Assembly (NCBI GenBank): GCA_027924585.1
Contig: BSBM01000904.1
Span: forward strand, 20,607,001 to 20,671,000
Direction of reading: 5' to 3'
DNA length: 64,000 bases
Origin: Larix kaempferi
Lineage: Eukaryota > Streptophyta > Pinopsida > Pinales > Pinaceae
Part shown: positions 11,992 to 21,770 of the stretch, one piece after another
How the letters are laid out: every line of letters starts with the position of its first letter
Numbering within the stretch: position 1 is the stretch's first letter
The notes under the pieces: generated by a model
Databases searched by the model: none
What the model was told of the DNA's origin: nothing
What the model saw: the letters and a program-made list of their open reading frames with translations, nothing else
Made by a program: the position numbers and the translations under genes

Positions 11992-13724
11992 CTACGAAGG
12001 CATGTTCATGCTTTCATCATTGATGGAACCGCTAATGTGTTTGTTCAATTTTATCATGGCCTCTGCCATCCATGATGGTTGGGATAATTGGGTTGGTAAT
12101 GTCAATGTGTCATTGTTGCTTCTTGGACTACGACAACCATCGACCACATCAGTATGTGCCACAGAATCCACATGTGTGCCAGCTGGACCACCTAGCCCTA
12201 TGTTATCTTCTGTTGCTTTGTCATCAAATTGTGTAGCGCTGACCTGTTCATCATCATCAGCAGCACCAACTCCTTGGCAGTTTCCTTGATAAAGGGACAT
12301 GATATTGTCCACAGCATATGCCTCTTGCTACCCATCCAAATGCTCTTCGATGTCCACAAGATCTTCGCCGACCACATCTTCTTGGTCATCCACATCAAAT
12401 GCTTGGCTACAACTAGTGTCATGCATAAGATCATCATAATTCAATGGCCAGATACATGTTCACCTAAATCCATCCTTGATATTCAAGGATGTGAGAGCCC
12501 TTTTGAAATCCTTTCTTGCAAGCTCATCTAACTCAAACCTCTTTACCTCTACCCTTGGGTTCTTCGCCATCCATGTTGCACGTTTTGACCTGAAAAAATC
12601 CTTGAAAGGCCCAAACACACTCACATCCAGGGGCTGCAACCTATGAGTGGTGTGAGCAGGAAGTGTTAACAAGTCAATGCCCAACCTGTTTTCCTCCTCG
12701 ATGGTTTGCACAGCAATGTGGCTTCCATGGCCATCTAAGACCAGCAGGTGTCTGTTTTTAGGGGAGACACGACCTGGTACGGCTGCTGCAAAGTGACAAT
12801 TCCAATTCAAGAAATATTCTTTAGTCATCCATGCATGGGGATGTGCAGCCATGCATGCCCCAGGTTCACAATTTTGGATATAGTTTTGCAGTCAAGTTTT
12901 TTCCCTTGAACAAATAAAATCCCAGGATTTCCATACCAATTGCATTCACACAACATAGACTGGTTATCCACTCCCTACTCTTGGGAAGAATCTTTGGCAC
13001 ATTCCGGCTCCCTCTCTTTGCAATTACCCGCATGCGTAGATTCAATGCCCTATCTCTATGAAGACCCTTCGTTGTTCGTAACACTAGTTCTGGATGCCTT
13101 TTTTGAAACCATCCCACCATGTTTTACCTGGAAACCCATCTTTGAATGGGGTTGGCCTCCCCTGACAAATTTGAGCAACAGTTGATTTGAGTTGTATCAA
13201 ATCTATCCCATGTCCCAATTCGGCCATCTCCTTACACCACACCACCACCTCCTCCTCCTCCTGTTCAGCCATGACTGTAAGAGGACCTCTCCTCTTGGTA
13301 TGGGTCAAGCCATTTATCCAGTAATGGAATGACGTGGGTGCAATCCCATATTTTTTTTTTCCGCTGCTCTAACTGAAAACCCCTTGAATTCGACATCGTC
13401 AATTGCAGCCAGCATGTCTTCTTTTGTCCATCCTCTAATAACACTGATTTTCTTTGTTGAAATGGCACCTTGCACTGTAGAAGATGGTGGCAATATGGGC
13501 GATGTTGGCCCTGTGGGTGATGATGGCATTGTCGTTGATGGTGGAACTACACCATCTACCTCTTCTATAGGACCATTCTCAGGATTTATTAGAGCAATGT
13601 TGTCATTTGAACCATGGGCCCTATCCTCATCCGATGATGTGCATCGTAGTTGGGCACCCCGCTTCCTTGCGCCCCTTGTAGGAGGTGCAATATTGACTCT
13701 TGCCATGGCTACGAGAATCTGCAC
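11992..13724 (-). pseudogene. pogo/Tigger-like transposase, copy A (broken)
   Basis: Coding order: N-terminal S/P-rich tail and a Psq-type helix-turn-helix ('TKEDMLAAIDDVEFKGFSVR', 13724-13314; frameshift in the A-run near 13360); CENP-B/Tc5-type HTH ('VVWCKEMAELGHGIDLIQLK', 'GRPTPFKDGFPGKTWWDGF', 13308-13084); DDE core (13120-12460) with 'VLDGHGSH' (second Asp) and 'LQPLDVSVFGPFK' (third Asp), 35 residues between them, i.e. DD35D spacing. An in-frame 120-bp (40-codon) deletion at about 13035 relative to copy B removes the block holding the first catalytic residue. Frameshifts lie near 12860 and 13360. Established role of the family: cut-and-paste transposition at TA sites. This copy cannot be active. 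Confidence 0.85.
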
Positions 13725-13841
13725 AATCCATATATGTTATGTATTTAATAGGGTATCCTTTTGCAATGGTTAACATGTGAGTATTATAAGCTAAACCAAT
13801 TCTGTCTTATCGAGTTGAAACAATACTTAGTACAATGGTAT

Positions 13842-14942
13842 TCTGTTTTTAGGGGAGACACCACCTGGTACGGCTGCTGCAAAGTGACAATTCCAATTCA
13901 GGAAACATTCTTTAGTCATCCATGCATGGGGATGTGCAGCCATGCATGCCCCAAGTTCACAGTTTTGGATATAGTTTTGCAGCCGAGTTTTTCCCTTGAA
14001 CAAATAAAATCCCAGGATTTCCATACCAATTGCATTCACACAACATAGAATGGTTATCCACTCCCTACTCTTGGGAAGAATCTTTGGCACATTCCGGCTC
14101 CCTCTCTTTGCAATTACCCGCATGCCACAATTCCTTCCTTCCTGTAACCCTGTCTCGACGCAGTTCCAAATATGGTTTGTAGCGTAAGAGTGTTTCTCAT
14201 ATGCATTAGAAAGAGTGTCATAGAACTTGGACACAACTGTGGGGTGTAGATTCAATGCCCTATCTCTATGAAGGCCCTTCGTTGTTCGTAACACTAGCTC
14301 TGGATGCCTTTTTTGAAACCAGCCCACCATGTTTTACCTGGAAACCCATCTTTGAATGGGGTTGGCCTCCCCTGACAGATTTGAGAAAGAGTTGATTTGA
14401 GTTGTATCAAATCTATCCCATGTCCCAATTCGGCCATCTCCTTACACCACACCACCACCTCCTCCTCCTCCTGTTCAACCATGACTGTAAGAGGACCTCT
14501 CCTCTTGGTATGGGTCAAGCCATTTATCCAGTAATGGATTGACATGGGTGCAATCCCATATTTTTTTTTCCGCTGCTCTAACTAAAAACCCCTTGAATTC
14601 GACATCGTCAATTGCAGCCAGCATGTCTTCTTTTGTCCATCCTCTAATAACACTGATTTTCTTCGTTGAAATGGCACCTTGCACTGTAGAAGATGGTGGC
14701 AATATGGGCGATGCTGGCACTGTGGGTGATGATGGCATTGTCGTTGATGGTGGAACCACACCATCTACCTCTTCTATAGGACCATTCTCAGGATTTATTG
14801 AAGCAATGTTGTCATTTGAACCATGGGCCCTGTCCTCATCCGATGATGTGCATCGTAGTTGGGCACCCCGGGTACCCCGCTTCCTTGCACCTCTTGTAGG
14901 AGGTGCAATATTGACTCTTGCCATGGCTACGAGAATCTGCAC
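13842..14942 (-). pseudogene. pogo/Tigger-like transposase, copy B (N-terminal two-thirds)
   Basis: Nearly identical to copy A over the N-terminal tail, Psq HTH (14942-14475), CENP-B HTH (14545-14294) and the start of the DDE domain (14330-13842). It keeps the 40-codon block missing from A, with 'HIWNCVETGLQEGRNCG' near 14160. Family members have an Asp in the NxDET position; here the codon is GTC (Val), one base from GAC. The copy ends at the duplication junction after 'VSPKNR', before the second catalytic Asp. It carries a 9-bp insertion near 14870 relative to A. Dead. Confidence 0.85.
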
Positions 14943-15059
14943 AATCCATATATGTTATGTATTTAATAGGGTATCCTTTTGCAATGGTTAACATGTGAGT
15001 ATTATAAGCTAAACCAGTTATGTCTTATCGAGTTGAAACAATACTTAGTACAATGGTAT

Positions 15060-16479
15060 CACATTGTAACACTACTTAGATAGTTAATTATAGGCAACAA
15101 TGTTACAAAGCTGGAACCCATTCAATGCATTTGAGGTTAGAAATATGTCCATGTAATGTTTGAATTTGAATTGGTTATGAAGTAACCAGCACTAAAGGAA
15201 GAATGGGGAGAAAGCATTAGAAGCATTACAAAGAATGCCCAAGGATGGAATAAATTGAGTATTGGTTGTTGGCTGTGAAAGTGCACCTCATGGGTCTATG
15301 TCTCTGTGGCTTGCCTCTATACAACATAGAACTATGTTTGTTCAGTGATCACAAAACTCCTAGATATTTCTTTGCAATGCTCACCAAATCTTATACGTGA
15401 AAACTTAGATAGTTAATTGAATGGATACAGGAAATATGTGAATGTTAATACATGAACCACTGTACACACATTGATGGGTTGTTGATAGTGTTGATGAATG
15501 GTTTGCAGATTGTTGATAGTGTTGATGCAATGGTTGAGTCATGTTGATAGATGAACAATTTGCAGGAAGTTGAAAGCGTTGACAGACTACTCGAATCCAT
15601 GGAATGCAAATAGATTAAATTGTATGCAAAGAGGATGGTTTATAGTTTTTTATGCTGAAAAATTATTGTTGGCTAGAATTGACATGGATTGCAAGGTTGA
15701 TTATGGGAATGGGTGGTTGGGATTGATTTGGCACTGATCCAATGGAATTCGATTTGTATTTGCTTGATCCATGTGCTCTTACTGTGTTTAATTGATGGTT
15801 TGATTTTGTGGGCAGAGTCGGGAATCCGTATTAGCTGATCCATGTGCCTTCATTGAGTTTAATGGATGATTTGATTTTGGCAGGGCTAGGAATTCGATTA
15901 ATGGATGTTTTGATTTTAGTGGGTAGATCTGGGCATTCGTATTAGCTAATCCTTTTGATTTCATTGAGTTTAATGAATGATTTGATCCTTTTTTAGTGGG
16001 TGGGTGTCATTTATTGAAGTTGGATGTGTAAGTTGTTGATGAATCCTGGACAAGAAGCTAACCTTTATTTTACTTGCAGTGTGCGGGTGGTAATGGGTGA
16101 TGGAACACTACATCTTGTTGCTTGAATGTTGCTTCTCCAAACGGGGTTCATGAGGGCTGATGTGATGCCCAGGGTGTACTTAGTAGATTAAGCAGGATAG
16201 GTTGTTTTGATGTTAGATTTGATATTTACGAAAGGACATAGTTTGTTTTCAATTGGACATAATGGTTTGTAAAGTTGGCATTAAAGGGAGTGTCTAGTAT
16301 CACTTGTTGTTCTAATCAACTATTAAATACATTTTGGACTTAATATAATATATATTTATGCATGACTATAATATTTAATGATTTTTTCTTGAAATGTGAA
16401 TGTTCATTTAATGGGTGGTTGGGTGGTTGTTGTGACGGAAACCATAAACACTACGGGTCCCGCACAACAATAGGAGTTG
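15060..16479. other. Gene-free spacer with short degenerate repeats
   Basis: No supportable gene. Between about 15720 and 15990, three or four degenerate units of roughly 80 bp share 'gatccatgtg(c)', 'cattgagtttaatg' and 'gatttgattttg'. Between 15480 and 15560 'gttgatagtgttgatg' recurs. The left edge flanks the transposon duplication. Confidence 0.5.
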
Positions 16480-17396
16480 TCCCCTATATTAAACGCTTTG
16501 TAAAAATAACAACAACAAAGTCAATGTATTGATTAAATATATTAAATACTTTATAAAAATAACAACGACAAAGTCAATGTATTTATTAAATATCTATTCA
16601 CTTTTTGAGCTATGTGACTCCATGATGAGCATGCTTATTATCTCCGTTCAAGTGCAATATGTTTGTGTCAACACTCTATGCATACCTTACCTTAGGTATA
16701 TTGATTAAGGTTTTAATTGTGAGTTTAATATGAATCTTTTCTCATAATTAAGATTATTATTGGATATTTTTACATTAAAGCTTGTTAAACAAAATGCAAT
16801 TCAATAAAATGCAATTTATATTATTGATTTTCAATAAAATACTTCTGGAATGTATTGAAACATAATTTAATATTTAATATTTATTTTTAAAATTTAAACA
16901 TCTAAAACTTTAAAACAACATAAAAATAAATAATATTAATATTAAATTATTAAAAATTGCTTTATACAATGTGTTGTTATATAAAGATGAACCACATACA
17001 TCTTATCAAATAATTTAAATAGTGTTGTTTAATTGGAAAAAAGTTTGTTTTCGAAGTACCAACAAAAATTATACTAAAAAACATGAAAGTTCTTAATCCA
17101 ATTTCTTATATATAGATTTTTGATATATTTTAAAAGAATAAAAAAGTGGGAACAATATTATATGTTGTTTCAATTCTTCAAATGACCATTTAAATTTAAT
17201 CTTCATTTCTAATATACAAAAGTAAGAAAAAAAAACTTTAAATCAATACCATGGAGTGGAGTTGTTTCTTTTTTATTATCTTTTTAATTAAGAGGGGAGA
17301 TAACAATATTATGTCTGATTTAAGAGGTCAAAACCCAATGCCATTTATAATCTAAATTTTCAAAATGGAAGAAGATTTAGAAAAACAAATAGTTTT
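16480..17396. repeat. Dispersed AT-rich repeat family, copy 1 (left part)
   Basis: Shares with 41110-43020 the units 'ctttgtaaaaataacaacaa', 'caaagtcaatgtatt', 'tgtgactccatgatgagcat', 'ttgtgtcaaca.tctatgca', 'cttaccttaggtat' and 'gagggGAgata/aaga.aacaatat'. It resumes after the insertion at 18881 with 'cttcctaagattgcttcata'. The unsplit copy at 41-43 kb shows the two halves belong together. Class unknown; no coding capacity. Confidence 0.75.
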
Positions 17397-18880
17397 CCCC
17401 AGATGTGGGTGGAAGGGCAGACACGAGGCCACGGGTGGGAAGTAACGTGTCGCAAAGTTAGAGCAGGGAGGTATCTTAAGAAGGAGGAATGTGGCGTACG
17501 GGGAGCAGAGGAAGAGGTCGGCATCGTGAGGGGTAGCTGGAGTCAGGACATTAGGTGTCAAAACACACACATGCGAAGAAGACATACAGCATGGGGAAAG
17601 GTGGCAGTGCAAGGTTTCCAATTATGGGAAATTACGAGGAGATGATTGCTCGCAATGACGTTATTGATGGAAGACGAGAAGAAGCTAAGGTGACGGAGGG
17701 TCAGTACAACAGGAAGTTGGGTGATAGCAGGAAAAGGAGGATGAAAGGACGAGCCAAGAAGGGGAGTATTAATGCTGGCCTAAAGGAAGATGAGGAACAA
17801 TTAACAATGGCATTGAATGACTTTAATGCTAACCTGAAGCCAAACATGTTTAAAATGGAGGAAGCTCTGCGAAGAGCGGTGGAAAAACAGGAAGAGAATC
17901 TATGGGTTAGGCGCAAATTGGACGCCTTAGCACTCTGTAATTGGGATATGGAACCCCGCCAAAGGATGCACAACAGGAGGGGAGGGAGAGGCCGCCAAAA
18001 GAGAGCGACGCATCCTGGGGATGATGAAATGGAGAAGGAATTTATGCAAGGGGTTCCTCCACACATAGATAAGATCATTTCGGATATGGAGGAAGAAGTT
18101 ACTCCAAGTAAAATAGAAGAGCATGGCTTGGAAGCACGGTTTAGCCTGTATTGGGTTCTGAGGATAATTCTGGCTATGACGCTCATGGAGTGGGAAAGCT
18201 TTGGTGACCTGGTCATCCGAGTCGTTTCTAACTTCAAGGATGACATGACAAGTGGGCTCATGGACCTGGAAGGCATTTTGGATATGGAAAGGGCCCTGCT
18301 CAGTGGGAGAAAAGAGAAGACGAAACCACCTCCTGCAGTTGATGATGCCCAAGCTGCCCCTGATGCCCCGGCATAGGAACCTCCTGAAACAACTTAAAAT
18401 ACGCCTGAGGAAGGTCCTTCCATGGTGCAGGAGGAACGGTAAGGTCACTCGGTTTGTGTTTCTTTTTGTTCGGATTTTTATAAGACAACGGGTATGGGGA
18501 ATGGTAGTCTGGACGATGGCCATAGGCCTAGTATGATACATGTTTTGGCTTCGAACATGTCTCGGGGTGGGGAATTTTCGATTGTTGTATGGAACACGTT
18601 GGGTTATAGGGGGCTGGAAAAGCAACATATTTTTGTTTTTGGCTCAACCTCGGAGAATTTATCTTGTAAAAACCTCTACTCTACTTATGGAATCTGGGGC
18701 TTGAGAAAATATTTTTGTATCAAATGGTTGTAAGGACACAGATTAGAAAGGGAAAGGGGAAATCTGAGCCAGCACAAGGTCCTCTAAGACCTGTTTTTGT
18801 AACTATATGTACAACAAAGTTTAACTTTTAATATAATTTTTCTCTCTTACTCACAAAAAAAAAGAAAAACAAATAGTTTT
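17379..18880 (+). mobile_element. ORF1-only LINE-like insertion (half-LINE) with 18-bp target duplication
   Basis: Flanked by identical 18-bp direct repeats AGAAAAACAAATAGTTTT at 17379-17396 and 18863-18880. The inserted body is 17397-18862 (1466 bp) and ends in an A-run (18854-18862) before the right repeat. Poly(A) plus a long target duplication is the mark of target-primed reverse transcription by L1 machinery. It holds one 261-codon ORF, then a short stretch resembling an EEP start ('FSIVVWNTLGYRG', about 18573-18611), then about 230 bp of 3' tail. RT is absent. This resembles the ORF1-only 'half-L1' arrangement; a processed gene copy is the alternative. Confidence 0.8.
17591..18376 (+). 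CDS. Putative ORF1-like protein of the half-LINE insertion
   Basis: 261 codons from the first ATG (MGKGGSARFPIMGNYEEM...). The frame is open further upstream to a GTG at 17555. The protein is basic and highly charged: K/R-rich residues about 40-60 ('KLGDSRKRRMKGRAKKGS'), a helical, coiled-coil-prone segment about 65-110, an RG/RR-rich nucleic-acid-binding-like patch about 120-140 ('RRGGRGRQKR'), an acidic middle ('DDEMEKEF'), and a P/A-rich end. No zinc knuckle is visible. After the TAG, the frame remains protein-like ('EPPETT', 'NTPEEGPSMVQEER') with single stops, so the original protein was longer. Family not recognised; an RNA-binding ORF1 role is inferred from context. Confidence 0.45.
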   Translation: MGKGGSARFPIMGNYEEMIARNDVIDGRREEAKVTEGQYNRKLGDSRKRRMKGRAKKGSINAGLKEDEEQLTMALNDFNANLKPNMFKMEEALRRAVEKQEENLWVRRKLDALALCNWDMEPRQRMHNRRGGRGRQKRATHPGDDEMEKEFMQGVPPHIDKIISDMEEEVTPSKIEEHGLEARFSLYWVLRIILAMTLMEWESFGDLVIRVVSNFKDDMTSGLMDLEGILDMERALLSGRKEKTKPPPAVDDAQAAPDAPA

Positions 18881-19850
18881 ATATAATAACATGGGAAACA
18901 AGAGTCTTCCTAAGATTGCTTCATACTCTATTCAAAATCACCTATAGATGAGGAGAAGTTGAGGTATTGGGTATTTGAGGAAGAGGTTACTTTATAGAAT
19001 AGCGATTATGCTAAAAACATTATTACATATAACCTTAAGGAGAAATGGTGGTTAACCCCTAGGGCACCAAAAATTTTAGAGTTTGAGAGTTGTATCCAAG
19101 ATTTTTAAAAATTTCTGTAAGATTTTTTCAAAACTGAAAAATCAAAATTTTCAGTTTCGCGTACCATTTTGATATTCCAAAAAACAAGTCATTTTGAATT
19201 AGAACAAACACGTCTACAAAATTGACTTAAATAAATTAATTGCTTTGTAAAAATAACAAGAACAAAATCAATAATATTCTAGAAAACAATTCATTTTGAT
19301 TACAAAAAACAAGAGCCACGAGATGGCAATGTCCCTGACGGTGCAGTTGAAAAGTATGCCTATGTTTGAGTTCCGACTTTAAAGCTTGGCAGCCTATGAT
19401 CAATATAACTTGTTTAATTTTGCAAGAAGCATTAATGAAACATAAGTCGAGTGGATTCTTTTTTTTTTTACTTTGTAATTTTGTGCACTATGAAGCATAA
19501 TCCAAAAGGCAGAAAATGAATACCACCAGGCTGAGACGAAGAAGAGAAATCCAATTTCAGAAAGAGGAAGCAGTTGGCTGAACACAAATCTATGGCAAGT
19601 GTCAAGTGCATGCAAAGATGGAAGGACAAAGTCAAGGGAAAATGTTATGGTCATGAAATAGCCAAATTAATAAGAAAATAGAAACCAAAATAGCAACATA
19701 CAATGTATTTTTATACGAAGCCAGAAACACAACCCAGTTCATAGTTTAAGTTGGCTAATGTTTAGTACATTATTGTGTTGATGAAATGTGCAGATTAATC
19801 AAGATGTTGATGAATGAAAGTTCAAGATGTTGATATTACAATTCTTGACA
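18881..19850. repeat. Dispersed repeat copy 1 (right part) and AT-rich spacer
   Basis: 18890-18990 continues the repeat split by the insertion ('cctaagattgcttcata'). 19040-19170 ('ccaaaaattttaga', 'ccaagatttttaaaaatt') recurs at about 49378-49520. 19200-19310 repeats 'ttgtaaaaataacaa' and 'acaattcattttgattaca', seen again near 41520. No gene. Confidence 0.6.
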
Positions 19851-20096
19851 TCTAAAATGATGCCATATTCGATGCATTGGCAAATGGATATTTTAAATAG
19901 TAAAAAAATAATAGCAGAATTTAAATGCAAATAGAAGAAACAACATGAGGGAAAATAAAATAACAAACAACAAATGAAAGACCAAAATATAAAAAATATA
20001 TTTAACAAACAGTCTAAAATGATGGCATGTTTGATGTATTCCAAGATGGATGTTTTAAACACTAAAAACATAACAGCAGAATTTAAATGCAGATAG
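19851..20096. repeat. 161-bp degenerate tandem duplication
   Basis: 'tctaaaatgatg.cat' starts units at 19851 and 20012; both end 'agcagaatttaaatgca.atag'. It lies just left of the point where homology to the second Helentron copy begins. Confidence 0.75.
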
Positions 20097-20238
20097 CAGC
20101 AAAGGTCAATTGCTGGAGATTGAAATATAAATATGCAGCTTTATTGTTCAGAATCGCAAATGAAGTGAAAGTGGAACCTTTCCATGAGCCACAAAATTTT
20201 GGTGAATATATACCTAAAACCTTTTTTCTATGTGTGTA

Positions 20239-21104
20239 AATGTTTTTTATTGATGTTTAAAAAGCTATAAACTTTTCACATTTGCTTTAAAAAAAATGAG
20301 ATATCTTTAACATTAAAATATATGAAAATGAAAACAAGGGAGAATCTAGAAAATAATGTTGGAGCTGATTTGGAAACAATAGGTAGAGGCTACAGCGGCC
20401 AAACATTGTCCATAGAATGATGGTATACTTGACAATGTAGGTACAATCAGCCAAAGTGGATGAGTGTTTCCATATTGAACTAAGAATTGGGTCAATTTGT
20501 CCAGTATGCCCAGCATGTTAATCGAATTCAACAAAATAAATTTTGAAACATAACCTAAGCACAGGGAAAAAGCATATAAGCTTGTAACAGAAAAACAAAA
20601 CACCTGAGCAGGGCATCCCTGCATTTTAAAAAGAAAAGAAAAAAACAAAATTGCAAGATCAATTGTCTATCAACATGGCCAATCTGGTGTGATTTTCTTC
20701 AGATATCTGTGTAGAAATGGGAAACTATACAGCATCTAAATGGGTGCAATTGGGAAGAATCCATTCTCCACAAAAATAGCTTGTTTACGCCTTGAAGACA
20801 AGCATAGACAGGGTAGCAAGGAGAGAAGCAAAACACCAGAAAATTAAAATGAAAAAGGCAATATACAAGCTCTGCAGTATCAACCTTTGTTTTTCCAAGA
20901 ACTGATGACTTGTATTGATTTCTGTGTGGAATATTTGTATATGCAACCATCTGCTCTGCATGTATCCATTTCCTATTCATGCACCCATCTATATCTCTGC
21001 ATGGACATATATAGCTCTTTGTGGAGCACTATTGGCAAAAAAGGGAGAAACCCTATGAAAACACTCGTTTTTTTTAATAATCATTGCAATTACCATGTCC
21101 AAGC
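20239..21104 (-). other. Helentron 3'-side non-coding region, distal part
   Basis: No gene. Near-identical to 58579-59446. The stretch 20640-20860 has a diverged relative at about 38560-38780 ('ttgggaagaa.ccat.ctcca', 'cttgtttacgccttgaagac'), so it belongs to a repeat family beyond the two Helentron copies. The short open frames here match on both copies simply because the DNA is duplicated. Confidence 0.6.
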
Positions 21105-21770
21105 TGTTAGGATATTCCTATACTCCATCCTAGTCCCACCAGTATTTTGATCATTTACATTTTCAGTCATGCATGCACTTTTAGGGTTTGCATGCATCCC
21201 AGTCATCAGTTCAGCACCTAGCCCTCAGTTAGCCAGCCCCTAGGAGCTTCTCACTATTCAGTTTTAGCCCTCCAATTGCTTGATGCGCCCTTCTTCCTTG
21301 ATTTTAGGGAGCAACTCACCCTTCTTCACCTACCAATACAGTTGTCTTCAGTTACACTCAGTTACACCTACCAAAGTTAGTTTGACTGATGGTTGACAGT
21401 TACTTGAGCATTGATGACTCCACTGATGATGATGAAGACTTCTAGTGGTGCTCCGATGATCATGAGGACACCTAGTTGTGCTCCGATGACACTCTATTGA
21501 TCTTATGATCAATCTGAGAGGCTAATTCGAATTGCCACCTTAGGAATTCGAATCCTCTCTACCATTGTACTATTTATTTGTCCATATTGTGATCAATTAA
21601 CTAGTGTGTGTGAAGTATTATTGCTTCTATCTGAGTTCTACTGTACCATATTATTCTGTTGCTCTTTATACTGTATTGTTCACTCTTCTTCTATTTTCCT
21701 GCTTAATCATAATTACTCTTGTGAGGTATACATCATCTCTTAGATCTGCTGTGAGGATTTTCACACAAGC
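21100..21770. mobile_element. Solo LTR (661 bp) inside the Helentron
   Basis: LTR 21105-21765 starts TGTTAGGATATTCC and ends GGATTTTCACA (TG...CA ends). It is flanked by a perfect 5-bp duplication CAAGC at 21100-21104 and 21766-21770. No internal region, so it arose by LTR-LTR recombination. A diverged relative with its own target duplication is at 50777-51620, and the orthologous insertion is in Helentron copy 2. The TGTTAG start is common in Ty1-copia LTRs; family not proven. The 72-codon frame inside is not a gene. Confidence 0.9.

Larger units (their letters stand above)
11144..15059 (-). mobile_element. pogo/Tigger-like DNA transposon remnant with internal tandem duplication
   Basis: Contains a complete-order but broken transposase (copy A, 11144-13724) and a partial second transposase (copy B, 13842-14942) in head-to-tail arrangement. 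The duplicated block is 12751-13841 in A and 13842-15059 in B. The junction at 13841/13842 joins sequence upstream of the N-terminus of A to the middle of the catalytic domain of B. Terminal inverted repeats and a TA target duplication were not found by eye, so the true ends are unknown. Family assignment rests on the CENP-B-like helix-turn-helix plus DDE core. Confidence 0.8.

Noticed and set aside
13384-14991. Plus-strand ORFs of 129 and 150 codons repeated in both transposase copies
   Set aside because: Conserved only because the DNA is duplicated; the minus strand encodes recognisable HTH and DDE motifs.
17701-18628. Long minus-strand ORFs of about 190 and 230 codons
   Set aside because: They are antisense to the basic ORF of the half-LINE insertion, whose strand is set by the poly(A) tail; composition is that of a mirror frame.
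20239-20300. Helitron 3' terminus (hairpin plus CTRR) at the shared boundary of the two copies
   Set aside because: No CTRR or clear GC-rich hairpin was seen at the break, so the boundary is reported only as a homology limit.
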